A DNA stretch of 64,000 nt from Microstegium vimineum (lineage: Eukaryota > Streptophyta > Magnoliopsida > Poales > Poaceae), in contig CM039124.1 in assembly GCA_022036555.1 (NCBI GenBank), positions 53,251,431 through 53,315,430 on the forward strand, written 5' to 3'. The stretch's first letter is position 1. Each line of letters begins with the position of its first letter. The notes below the pieces were generated by a model. The model saw only the letters and a list, made by a program, of their open reading frames with translations, was not told where the DNA came from and did not search any database. Positions 22,923-34,600 of this stretch are shown here, in pieces. The position numbers and the translations under genes were made by a program.

Positions 22923-22931
22923 TATTTAAGG
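22923..22931 (+). promoter_or_regulatory. Probable TATA box of the hAT transposase gene
   Basis: CTATTTAAGG precedes a poly-G run (about 22939-22953) and a GC-rich leader. A first intron probably runs from GGTAAGT near 23165 to the CAG at 23739-23741, just before the likely start codon at 23746. Confidence 0.4.
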
Positions 22932-23741
22932 AGCTGTCGGGGGGGGGGGGGGGATCCCGGCCGCCCCCCAAACCCTATCCGCCCCGCACCCGCTCGCTCC
23001 CGCCCGCGACCGCCGCCAAGCCTCGGTAACCGCTCGGTCGGAGTCGGTTACCGAGGGATTTTGGTCGGTTACCGACCGCGCGCCTCCGAGTCCTCCCCCC
23101 GGCGGTTACCGTTCGGACAGGGTCGGTTACCGACCGTTGCGTTCGATAACCGCTCGGTTGGCTCGGTAAGTCTTTTTTTTTGTTTTTTTCATCTCTTTGC
23201 ATTTGTAGTTGCTTTAGTTGTAGGATTTAGTTCTAAGATGTAGTATTGATGGAGTATATGATGTAGAAAATATTTATTGTAGGATTTAGGTAGGATTTGA
23301 CTTAGGATGTATATAGGAGTTAGGTTTATTTGGTTTAGGATTTAGGATTTGCGGTTGGATTTGCTTTAGGATGTATGTAGGATTTATGATTTAGGATTTC
23401 ATTGATGTAGGATTTAGGATTTAGTACGGGTCAATATTGACACATGATGTAGCTAGCATGAAATATACTAAGTTTATATACTAAGATGAAATATACTAAT
23501 TTTGACTTAGGATTTTATAATAAATATAGTACTCGCTCCGTCCTAAAGATGATATTATTCTTAAATAGTGTTGAATCAAATAGTCTTAAATTTAGCTGAG
23601 TTTATATACTAAGATTTTAGTATTTAGTATAGTAAATAAGTACCATTAGATTCTTTATAAAATATATTTGTTGTATTGCTATATATTTACGGTATGATTT
23701 GATGCATGTGTTGGATTTTTTTATGTTGTCCATTTGTGCAG

Positions 23742-26700
23742 GAAGATGCCGAGAGACCGCAGAGACGTGGTATGAGAGCATGGTGAGAATCTTGCTTCCA
23801 GTTGGAAATGCAACTACTGTCTTAAATAAAAAAAAGGGGTGGTGCTTCCCGATTGAAGCAGCATTTGGCTGCGCGCGGGACGGAGGTGATCCACTGCACC
23901 AAGGTGCCCAGAGACGTCCGGGAGTACTTTCAGCATGAGATCGACAGAACTAGGCAGGCAACTAGTGACCGCTCTCGGCAGAGGGTTGCACGAGAGGCTG
24001 CTGCAGCGGAGGGCAACCACCCCCTTGACGATGACGAGTACGAGGCTCAGTTGCAGGCAGCCATGAATCAGTCCAGAGCAGAACATGAGTACCAGGAGGG
24101 GGTGCAGCAGAGAGGAGACGCTTACGAGCGTGGAGGTGGCAGTGGTAGTGGTACTGCTTCGCAGGGGGGCAATCCTTTGCAGAGGATGTTTCGGAGGTCT
24201 AGTTCACAGAGGCAGACCCCTGCGGTGGTGGAGGACTACAACTTGACAGCGGGTACGAGGGGTGGACTCCAGCAGACACGGATTGATACAGGGTCATGGA
24301 CGCAGAGGGGAAGGACTGCGAAGGACGCAATTGGGAAAGCTTGGGGAAAGTTTTTCCATACTGCAGGAATCCCCGGGAAAACAAGCGGACAATCCGTACT
24401 TTGTTAGTGCGGTCAGGGAGACGCAGAAGTAGGGTAAGTACATATAATTGGAGACTTCAATTCATTATGTATATTTCTCTATTCTCATGATTCGCTTACG
24501 ATTGCAGGTGAAGGCATCGCGTCGCTCAGTGGAAAGGATATAGACGGGAAGTACCTCGATCATAACGAGAAGGACCTGCAGATGCGGTACGCAAAGTTTC
24601 AGGAGAAGTGGCCCTTGTTTGGGGTCACGTTGATGTGTGATTCGTGGACGGGCCCGACAAGAATGAACGTCATCAATTTTTTGATCTGTTGCAATGGCGT
24701 CATGTGGTTCCACAAGTCAGTTGATGCAACGGGCAGGAGCCAAGATTCGTCTTATTTGCTGGGGGTACGTCCAAAATATTATGCCAGTTCACATGCACTA
24801 TGTTTTCTCGATTCCACTAAATGGCATGCCTACTTGTGCAGCTGATTCGCAAGGTGGTTGAGGAGATAGGTGCTGAGCATGTCGTGCATATCGTCACGGA
24901 CAACGACGCCAACTTCAAGAGCGCATGTCAGAGATTGAACGATGAGTACAAGCATATTGTTTGGACACCTTGCCTTGCACACACCATCAACCTGATGCTG
25001 AAGGACATTGGTAAAAGGGCGGAGCATGCAGGTATGATCTCAACATGCAAGCACATTTCAGCTTGGCTGCACAACCATGGCAAATTGAATGCAATGATGA
25101 GGGAAGTCATTGGTGGTGAGTTGGTCAAATGGAATGCCACTAGGTTTGGGACCAACTACATGTTCATGGAGAGCTTCCATCGGAAGCGTGATCGTTTTAT
25201 GCAGTGGATGGGATCTTCCGAGTTCTTGCATAGCAGGTAGGGAAAATCCGAGGAAGGTCATTTTGCTCACGCAAGGCTGTCGAGCATACAGTGGTGGGAC
25301 ACACTCAAATACATCATCGATTCAGTGGCACCAATTTACAGGTTCCTTCGGTTCGCTGATCAGGATAGGCGACCTAACCTGTGCGAGGTTGTCTACAACT
25401 TTCAAGAGTGCAAAAATGAGATGGAGGCATTCTTTGGAACAAATGTCTCAGCATGGCATGAGTACAAGGCTATCATGGATGGCAGGATTGCGGACGTGTA
25501 CTATGGCACGCATGTAGGCCCAGGTGCAATCACAACCGTTGTTAAAGTCCATGTCTCTACATATTGAGTATTTACCATTTGCTATTGCTAATTTGTCGTG
25601 CATCATATGTTGCAGCTGCTGTCCTCAACCCAAGGCTTGTATACCGTTACAATCCAACTCCAGTCATGTTTGCTGGCCTCAAGGAAGCATTTGGGAAAAT
25701 GACGGATGTGCACTCCGCTGTCTTGGCATTACAGGAGACATAATCATTCCGCAGACACCTTAGGGAGTTTGGCAGCGAGCTGGCCATGAAAATGGCCTCG
25801 GACCCCAAGACAACCCCATGTAAGAGTACTTTTGAACTCAATTTTTTTGTCTTTTTCAGCGTGTACCTAACATAATGGGTTCCACTTGTAGCTCAATGGT
25901 GGATGTTGTTCGGTAGGAGCACTCCAAATCTGCAAAAACTTGCGCTGAGGCTTGTTGCACAGTGTGTATCCTCCAGTGGATGCGAGCGCAACTGGAGTAC
26001 ATTTGCTTTGGTGCACACGAAGGTTCGGAATCGCTTGTCCCACAAAAAACTGAACAAGCTAGTGTATGTGAACTACAACCTTCGGCTGCGACTCGCGGAT
26101 GCATCCGGACCACCTAGGCGTGAGGAAGAAGACTTCATTGACCAGTTCACGCAGATATCCTTTTACAAAAGGGATAATCCGGTTCGAGACTGGATGGAGT
26201 ATGACAGATCCAACCAGGCTCCAGTTCTCGACGAAGAGGATGAAGAAACGGACATCCCTCTTCCGTCCCATATCGTGAGGTACGTTGATGTACTTTGTTA
26301 GCCACTAACGAACCATACTTTTAATAATATGATTCATTCTTTGTGATGACAGAGACCAAGTGGACCCCGACGATCTTGGGCCCATCAGTGATTGGGCCCG
26401 TAGACATGTGGGTGACACACATCTTGGGAAAAGAAAATACCAGACGGGACCTAGCCAGAAAAAAAAGGGAAGCGAGTGCAACAACCTGTCACCAGCGATG
26501 ATTCGACAGATGATGGCGAGGAGGGTGAGCAAAGTCCACGGTACCAGGAGTCCGATCACAGCAGCTCAACAACTGACAGTGGAGACGGTCATAGTGGTGA
26601 CGATGACCCTGGAGCTGCTGTTGTTGGTGGTGGTGGTGTGGCTGGGGGTTCTGCAGATGGTGCTGGTGGTAGTGGTGCTGGTGATGCTGGTGGACTTCGT

Positions 26701-27159
26701 TTCACAGGTATGGATTGTTACAGACTTTTTTTAATGTCTATGCCTATTCACTAGTACTAATTATGGTCGGCTGCAGGCGAGACGGACTTCACACATGCTA
26801 CTCAGGACCGCGACCATGGGCAGCCGGAATCGCAGAGGGGAGCGTACGACCCGACGGACTGCTACGACACGCCACAGTACTCATCTTCCTCGTACAGTGA
26901 TACATCGTACGGTGGTGGTTATATCTACCCCGTTCCTGACATCAGCACGCAGCCGGCCACTAGATGGGTCTACGAATGGCAAGACCCGGATTTCTACAAC
27001 ATGTTAGTGCAGGAATGGGAGACCACAGCTCATTGGACGGACCAATCATGGATAGAGTACAAGGTCGGGCTACAGTCGCGCGGTATCGCTCTAATGTCCA
27101 CCGCGGAGTATGAGGAGGGGTGCCGAAACGGGATCTTCCCTTATATGCAACGCCAGTAA
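23742..27159 (+). pseudogene. hAT transposase (BED finger, DUF659, hAT C-terminal dimerisation), disrupted
   Basis: Multi-exon gene with the full hAT order. A BED-type zinc finger (WKCNYC ... GGASRLKQHLA ... HC) lies at 23800-23900, a DUF659-type catalytic region (VTLMCDSWTGPTRMNVINF, then HIVTDNDANFKSAC) at 24630-25240, and the hAT dimerisation region (CERNWSTFALVHTKVRNRLS) at 25905-26110. An acidic Gly/Ser tail ends at TAA 27157-27159. Clear lesions: TGA at 23773-23775 where relatives have Trp before EHG, a frameshift in the A-run at 23823-23837, another near 24370, in-frame TAG at 25238-25240 and TAA at 25741-25743, and probably a frameshift near 26470. The first ATG after the leader intron is 23746. 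It cannot make an intact transposase. Confidence 0.88.
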
Positions 27160-28450
27160 GTAGTGACCATGATGTTCGCATGTCTACGACACGAGGTATT
27201 TCCATGGACGATTTGTTGTTGTTGCAATGGTGAACTACGTTATTTCCGTCGTTAATTTGTGGCTAGTGCATCACTATGATATTATTGTGAGGTTGGCCAT
27301 TTGTATCACACTATTCTACATGAATTGTGTGTTCTATTTACATCATTATGCACAAAGGTCATGCAAAAAAAATTGATTTTTTCAAGCAAAAAAATAAATA
27401 AATAAGACACCCGACGGTTTGGACCGGTTACCGTTCAAACCGGTCGGTAACCGGCCCTAACCGACCGGTTACCGGTCCAAAACCGATTACACTGTGGGGT
27501 TTGAATTCAAAATTCAAACCGTTCGGTTTGGACCGGTAACCGGTCAAACCGACCGGTAACCGCCCGACCGCTCCCCGGCGGTTACCGGATCCGGTTCGGA
27601 AAGGTAAACCCTGGCCGGGCCCACGCCCGGGCGCTCGCCCGGCTGCCCCGCCGCGCCCGCACGCCGTCCCGCCGAGGCCGCCGCCTGCTTGCCAGGTCCG
27701 GCGGAGCGGAGCGGCGCTTGCCGATGGCGACCCATCCGCTGTGGAAGACGACGGTCGAGGTCGGCCTTGGAGACGTGGAACGCGGCCGCGCCGACGCCCG
27801 TGCACGACGTCGGGCCTTCCTCGCCCCCGGAAGCAGCGGCGCGGAGGCGGTCTGGTAGGGCAGCTTGTTGAGGCGGATGCGGCAGTAACAGGGAGCCGTG
27901 GTCGCGTGCACCCCGTACGCGACGCCGCCGACGCCGCGCGGGGCCGACGTAGTCGCCGGCATCTTCGGCGCTATACCAGCACCCGCACAGACGGTTGGCA
28001 CGGCTGGCTGGTGGTGTGGTGTGTTTTCAATTTCGCGATGGGGAAGGAGTGGTGACGAGGCAATGGCACGGCCGGCCGTTGGAGCTCGATGTAGAACGAA
28101 CGGAGAGAGAGAGGAGAAAGGGATAAGGAAGAGAGAGTACGGGAGAGAAAGAAAAAAATAAGCCTCGTATTTAATACAGGAAGAAATTTTTATTGGGAAG
28201 GATAGTTTCTATATACAGAGTTTTGTTGATGTGGTTGTCTTAGACTTTGTTCATGATGTCTACCGTTGGGACTGCCTTTAGTAAATTACTCTAGCTAGGA
28301 AATACAGTAGTACAGTAATACTGTATGCGTTGTGCGTGAACCTGAGGGTCGACAGCCTGCACAAAAAGAATATCATAGCGCATCAGCAGCTCCCTGGTTT
28401 TCTTGGGATCGTCAACTTGCTCGTTGAGCATAATTAATAACGAAACTAAT

Positions 28451-29345
28451 TATTGGGGGCCTATATAGAATATAGTCCAACTCCCCCTCGAAGAGGCCCA
28501 ACATAACTTAGTGTGATAGTGTGAAGATTAGTCGGAGGCTCAACTCTAGTCGAAGGCCTCCGATGACAAGACGGAGTCTCAAACGCAATAAAGATCAGTT
28601 GGATGCCTCCGATGAAAAGACGGAGGCCTGGACACAATGAAGATTAGTCGAAGGCCTCTGATGAAAAGACGGAGGCCTGTACGTTGTGAAGATGAGTCGG
28701 AGGCTCTAATGAGAAGGCGGAGGCCCGGACACAGTGAAGATGAGTCGAAGGTTCCGATGAAAAGACGGAGGGCCCGGACGCAATGAAGATAAGTTGGAGG
28801 CTCTGAGGATGATTAGTCGGAGGTCGCGATAAAAAGTCGAAGGTCTAGGCTCTATGAAAATTAGTCAGAGGCTTTGGCGTAACTAGTGATGGGCCGAGAG
28901 CCCGCGCTCGATAGCGGCCCATTGGCTAAGGCGGGTAGCGAGAAGAAAAATGACCCGAGTACCCTGGATGTATGAATGCAATGTATAAAAAAAATACTAG
29001 GATATGCCCAGATGGCCCTAGGGGCATATTTATACTCAACGAATGATATAATCGCACCCTATAAATGGAGTGGTGAGTCACCCCAAAGGGAGAGGATGGC
29101 AGGTGATTCAAAACCCTTAATATACTCCCTTCAATAATTGTGTGAACTTCATTTCCATCTCCGTGTCTCTGCTAGTCGAAGGCCTCCCCTAGAGCGGAGC
29201 CTTCGACCCCTAGGTGTCGCACAACAGCGAGTGCCTCCGCTAGTCGAAGGCTTCCCCAAAAGCAGAGCCTTCGACAATCGGGTGTCGAGCAACAACGAGC
29301 TTGCCTCTCTCTCACTCTCTCTGTCGGGATCCCCATATCCCAACA
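28451..29345. mobile_element. Solo LTR, 895 bp
   Basis: Starts TATTGGGGGCC and ends CATATCCCAACA, an inverted TGTTGGG-type pair whose first TG has become TA. A 5-bp target duplication CTAAT lies at 28446-28450 and 29346-29350. TATA-like CTATAAATGG at 29060 suggests plus-strand orientation. Internal sequence is absent, so recombination between LTRs has removed it. The 5' half is a tandem array. The superfamily (Gypsy or Copia) cannot be told from the LTR alone. Confidence 0.85.
28515..28880. repeat. Degenerate ~55-60-bp tandem array inside solo LTR
   Basis: About six units share the theme GAAGAT-AGTCGGAGGC, then CCGATGAAAAGACGGAGGC. Units vary in length and have diverged. Confidence 0.8.
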
Positions 29346-31560
29346 CTAATGATACTTAGTTAGCATCATAAATAGTATTATATTGTCATATAAGTTTGGT
29401 CAAACTTGAGATATTTTGATTCTCCAAGATTCTTAGGATGTCTTATAATTTGGAATAGAGGGAGTATGTGGGAACGACCTGCATGCAACATCTTTACATA
29501 TTACTAATCTGTCAATTTAAACAGCTATTTTTGTTGCAAACACTACAAAAAATAACGTTTGTTCATATAGAGAGAGTTTACCTACTGAAGCACGCAAGAG
29601 CTATGTTGGTAGAGAATCCAGCCATACACTCGGCTAACTGAAAAGTAAAAATAGATTAGAAATCAATTCAAGTTGGATGTACAATTGTTATTGGTTTGTT
29701 TCGCACCTTGTCGAGGTACAAAGAACACATGTCATACATAGGGTGATCTCTGACCACAGCTCGCCAAGTCTCGTAATGAAAAATGATTTCTGGCTACTAA
29801 TTCTTGAGAAGGGGGCAAAGGAAAAAAGTTATCAATCGGTATAAATAATATCCTAGATTAATGATGTTGTCTGAAACAATACACATTTTGACCCATCTGT
29901 TTACTCTTTCTCTAGTAAGTATACTTATTCAAGTAAGGGATATTGTTTAATGTTGTATAAGTATGCAATAGATATATTTGATATTTAATCATGTCCGCTA
30001 GAAATTGCAATGTCACACAAGACTGCACTGATAGCCACATCACTAAGATAAGATAATGGATATACAATTTTAGTAAATTGGTGTCATGACATCTAGATCC
30101 ATTATTCAGTCAATTACCACTTTGTCTCCTCAACGAGTTGAGAAAAATCTTGTAAGGAAGGATGACACACTTTTTCTTCGGAGCAGAGTCTTGTTATGCA
30201 AAATGACTTTTGGTAACAATAATAACAAGCTAACTCTCGAGAATGAGAGAAAGTGGTTAGTTTATCAAAGAGTCGAAATGATTTCCTAGCTACCCATGTT
30301 ATTTGCAGCAATGCCTTTTTATAACCCATCTAATTACTTAAAGATGGGTACACGACAGGATCATTAGGTTTCATCTTAACATAGACACCTTGTCTGAGAT
30401 CCAAATTCACAATGGATATAGTGTAATCAAATGGATTATTTTTCGAAACCTATTGGCGATACAATGCCATGTAGACCACTTGCAAAGCACCGAATTACTC
30501 TTTCACTTGTCAAGTATACTTGATTGAAGGGGCAGTACTTAATGCTAGGTATTCCCTCTATCCCTAAATATTTGTCGTTTTTTATACCGTAAATTTGATT
30601 ATATTTATAGAAAATACGTGCAATATTTGTATTTCCAAAAAAATATTTTATAAAAATAGATTCAACATTCTATCTATAATATTAATTATATACTATAATT
30701 ATTAATATTTTTATATAAAACCAGTCAAAGCTATTTTTCAAGAAGCGAGAAAGAATAGTTAAAAAGGAACGAACGGGGGTATGCAATAGTATGTCAAGGT
30801 CCATGCGTGCCAAATCAATGCTGAAAACAGAACACATAGATACGTAGGTTGTCACATCATTAAGACAAAATAATTGATACATTACATTGAATTTGTGACA
30901 TGATTTGTGCACATGCCCTTCAATTGACCACATGGCATTCTATCGACGGATTGATGATAGCCTTAGAAGGAAGGGCGACACAAATTTTCCTTGAATCCCA
31001 GTTTTGCTATGCAAAATGACTTTTGACAGTCGCTTGAACTTATCACATACGACAACAAAACAACATCAGCCGGCTTATAAGTCATAGAAACTATTAGCTG
31101 AATAGGATCTCAGACTTTATACAGATACTTTTTTTTTTGCTATGCAGCTATATACACTATATCTAGAAAGTAAAAACAATATTAAAAAAAACCAAGAATG
31201 TCTTATAACTTAGAACATAGGGATAAAGACAATGAGATGTTACGTAATGGAAACAATTTCCTAGGTTACCTACATGTTGTGCGAATCAAAACACTTGCTA
31301 ACTATTCTGATTACATGTGCTCTCTATCATTTGTCAATACTGAATATTGGAATTCTAAGTAATTATATATCTCTATCAAGTGAATTATTCACGAAACCTA
31401 ATAGTAACCGTATGGTGTGGGTCACTTGCCAGTTGGAAGGCAATGGTTTACTCTTTCACTAATTAACCTGCCACGACTAACCTTGCCGACAGCAACAACC
31501 GCAGCATTTTTTGACACAGGGAGGGAGAAAAGGCAACAGACCCCTCCCTCTCTCAGTCAG
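29346..31560. other. Degenerate tandemly duplicated segment, otherwise gene-poor
   Basis: Two exon-like pieces of the minus-strand candidate gene lie at 29582-29789. From about 29890 to 31460 the DNA is a diverged tandem duplication. TGACACACTTTTT, TTATGCAAAATGACTTTTG, CGAAACCTA and TTTACTCTTTC-type blocks recur in the same order near 30165-30505 and 30975-31460. Short frames show no known domain. The last ~100 bases should include the promoter of the SWIB gene. Confidence 0.5.
30550..30781. mobile_element. Stowaway-type MITE
   Basis: Begins TA-TTCCCTCTATCCC and ends GGAACGAACGGGGG-TA, the Stowaway terminal motif with TA duplication. The neighbouring tandem copy near 29945-29975 lacks it and reads straight through (GTATAAGTATGCAATAG), giving an empty site. 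Confidence 0.85.
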
Positions 31561-31695
31561 GGCACGTGAGTGATGGTGTATTTGGGCGGCCCAACGCCCG
31601 CAAGCCGCCACAATTCAGCCCACGCAAACCAAACCAGGCGAAACCACGGCACCCGTGCGCCAGCCAGCCACAGACTCCAAACCGACCGGGCGGCG

Positions 31696-34600
31696 ATGGT
31701 GTCGGACTCGGAGCTGGTGGAGCGGCTGCAGGAGGTGCTGCGGTCGTCGGACCTCAACACCACGACCACCGCTGCTCTGCGCCGCCGCCTCGAGGAGGAC
31801 TTCGGCGTCGACCTCTCCCACAAGAAGGCCTTCATCCGGGAGCAGGTCGACCTCTTCCTCTCCGAGGTCGCCGCCAAGGCCGAGCCGGAGGAGCCCAAGG
31901 AGGAGGAATCCGAGGAGGCGCGGGTGCCTAAGGAGCAGGAGCCGGAGGCGGAGGAGGGCGTCGGTGTGGAGGAGGAGGGCGAGGGGGAGGAGGAGGAAGA
32001 CGAGGAGGAGGAGGAGGAAGAAGAAGACGAGGATGGGGATAGCAGCGGCGCGCGGAAGAAGCAGCGGTGAGGGGCTTTTGCTCCCCGTCTCCCTCCCTTT
32101 GCATTTTCTGCTTTGCTTAGGATTCTGTGATGCGTCGTTTGGGCGAATCGTGAGGGAATGGCACCGTGCCTTTGTGGTGTGATTGTCGATGCGAATAGTG
32201 ATGGGGATTCGAGGGTTCAGCTCGGCATTCCTTTCTGGAGGATGCTGGATTGCACAGTAGGAAATGGTTGTTTGGTTAGCGTTGGCGGTGTGATTTTGGC
32301 CCGGATATTGTCGCCGTGCCTTTGGTATTGCTTGTTTACCGCATGAAGCTGGTTAGTTTGTTTTTTGCGACGTTAGTGCAATCTAGCAGCTGATTTATGG
32401 TGTTTTCTGCTTTATGTGAGTAAGTTTTTCTTACTTCCAGATTTGTCATGCGAATGCCAAATGAAGCACCTGCCCTTGCATATGTTGTGGTTTATGGCTT
32501 GCATAGCCTAATTAGGATGGTCTAGAAATGATTGTTCTTGTGTTCTTCTGTCTTGTTACTCGTTACTCGACCTTCCGGCTTCCATAGATTTTTATGTTTC
32601 ACGTAAACTAGAATACAAATGTTTGTTGTGCTAAACTCCATGAATGTTGCTAATTTCTCGATGATAGTAATAATATCCTCATAAGGGCTTGTTTGGCTGC
32701 ACATCAATCCACCCCAATCTGCATGGGTTGGGAGGTATTAGGGTGAGAAATTAACTATTTTCCGCCCTAATATCTCCCGAACCATTGGATTATGGTGGAT
32801 TAGTGTGCAGCCAAACAAGCCCTAAAGTGGACATGCTGTGACTATTTCACTCCTGCTTTTTACATCCTCTGAGTAGTTTCATTTACATCCTAAAGGGACT
32901 CACTGCACTCTGTGTGCACTGGATATTCTCCATCATAAGGCTGGAGATGTCATGTGGGGGTGCATGACCTCTGCTAGGCACAGGAAGGTCTGCCAAAGTC
33001 GCTGCATCTTTGCAAAACCAGTACACAGTTAAGTTAGCTAATTTTAGATTGAGATTGGTAACCATATCGTATCACTAGTGTGTTGGCAAGTTATTTCTAT
33101 ATGGAGCCAAGTCGGATTGGAAATTTATCCCAAAATGGCATTATGCAAGCCAGCCAAGCTTCAATTCATCATCTCAGTCTCTTCAGCCCTGCCTAAGCGG
33201 TGCAGTAGTTGATCCCAGAACCTCAGCAACGCTGACATGGTTCAGGGAGATGCCCAGAATATTGTCACAACTATCCCTTGCTATCTCATCCACAAATAAA
33301 TCCCAACACATGACATGGAGTGTGAAAACTTAGCTATTTGGATTTGCTTGGATATCTTGAAAAATGATATGAGTTATGGAATGTTGTATTCACTTCTGTT
33401 CCTTTTTACTATGGTGCACTGAAAGGTTGCACTGGTGTTTGTTAATTCCACAAACTCAACGAACTGTTAGTTCGATTTTGATTAAGATGGAATATCGTGC
33501 TAGTATCTTTAAAGTTCATTAACAGGATAGCCTATCAGTGGCTCTCATTCATACTAGTTAGTTATAATTCGATTCTCATTTTTCATTCCTTTTGCTCGCT
33601 ATATTCTTCGATGACTCAGGATTCAGGATCACATTGGGGTATTTCTTAAATATGTGGGAATCAGACATTTGTAGTTCTAATACCATTGGCGTGGGGTTTA
33701 TCATAGATATTTGTTATCAGTTTTTTCCCACCTGAAACTTCGTTTACCATTATTCCTGTGCTTATAGTTACTTTGGAATTTTACTCTTACATGGTTTATA
33801 AGATTAGAAACCAACTTATCATGACAGCATGCATATAAGCCTGCAAACGAAGCGGTTCAGGCTGCCCCTAATCATGACCCTCCGCTCCTTGTATTCCAAA
33901 AGTGGGTCAGGGGTCGAACCTGGCCCTTTTGAACAGGTGCGCAAATGACCCAAGGTTATCCACGGGTTGAACCTAATGCAATCACAGCGCTCTCAATAGT
34001 ATTGCCTAATTGCCAGACTGATGATTGTTGCTGTCACGTAGTGCTGCTGTTTCCACTTGCTTGTGTTGTTGCCACGTACATCATTGTCTTGCTGGTGCTG
34101 TTGTTTGCCATTGGCTGGACGTGAATACCCTTCAGAATTGACAATGCAGCGGCTCTAACCAATGCAGCCGCAGGCAACAGCAAGCCGGCCGGGCAGCTAG
34201 TCCTGCACACCCTGCGCGCTTCATCCGTGCGACAGGGACGAAAGGCACAGCGAAGTAGGGCTCCACGCCGGTCATGGCGGGTGTGCGCTGGGCGGCGCCC
34301 CGATAGCCCAATAGGTGACAGAGCCACCACGCAGAGCTCGACGAGTCGCCAGACGGCACGCGCCACAACCACCGACGGAGCCGGAGCCTGCCCCCGAGCG
34401 CGCCAGGAACACTGAAGTCACCGCCGAGCTGGAAGATGTAGACTTTCCGGCAGTTGCGGCAGAGAGAGAAGCGACGGCACACGGCGCTGCGGCAGAGAGA
34501 GGAGCGACTCGGGGTTCGATCGGGGTTGATGGGGTTGCGAACCTGTTGCCCCTCGGCTTTATGGGGTCGGACTGCTTCAATCCGTGGGCTAATTTTAGGA

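Larger units (their letters stand above)
22641..27613 (+). mobile_element. hAT transposon, 4.97 kb, nested in element B
   Basis: The termini are CAGCGTTTTTCTTACCGG on the left and, inverted from the right end, CAGGGTTTACCTTTCCG. An 8-bp target duplication with one mismatch flanks it: GTCGGGCC at 22633-22640 and GCCGGGCC at 27614-27621. Both subterminal regions are packed with CGGTAACCG/CGGTTACCG words, as expected for transposase-binding sites. The interior holds a transposase gene in the same direction as the left-to-right reading. Both ends look complete, but the transposase is broken, so the copy is not autonomous. Confidence 0.9.
22281..28276. mobile_element. TIR element B (GGGCAGTCCCAA family), host of a nested hAT
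   Basis: Starts GGGCAGTCCCAACGGTA and ends TACCGTTGGGACTGCC, a good inverted pair. Without the nested hAT (22641-27613) it would be about 1.0 kb, close to element A. The core on both sides of the hAT (22490-22640 and 27614-28060) is GC-rich and could be captured DNA; no family is recognised. A 3-bp target duplication is not clear here. Confidence 0.7.
20007..29789 (-). pseudogene. Candidate unidentified multi-exon gene split by transposons
   Basis: Several exon-like pieces on the minus strand read as ordinary protein and have splice borders. 29789-29707 encodes HYETWRAVVRDHPMYDMC and more. 29637-29582 encodes LAECMAGFSTNIALACFS. About 28440-28342 encodes VDDPKKTRELLMRYDILF. 20991-20904 encodes AAGDDDANDLFVLNTMTLEV. 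20194 to about 20009 encodes EPRTIEVAIWLLIRFRANYK. Phases agree between the first two (0/0) and between the last two (one base plus two bases); the middle join is uncertain. The intron between 28342 and 20991 holds the two GGGCAGTCCCAA elements and the hAT, and a solo LTR sits at 28451-29345. I do not recognise the family. It could be a real gene with a transposon-filled intron, a pseudogene, or pieces of another element. Confidence 0.35.

Noticed and set aside
27582..28001. 139-codon minus-strand frame in element B
   Set aside because: Some segments look protein-like (CYCRIRLNKLPYQ) but no family could be named; left as possible captured DNA.
29541..29557. CACTACAAAAAATAACG, like a CACTA terminus
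   Set aside because: No matching inverted end was found nearby and the stretch adjoins an exon-like piece; likely chance.
30086..30289. 67-codon plus-strand frame in the tandem duplicated region
   Set aside because: The paralogous unit near 30967-31030 does not keep the frame, so coding selection is unlikely.
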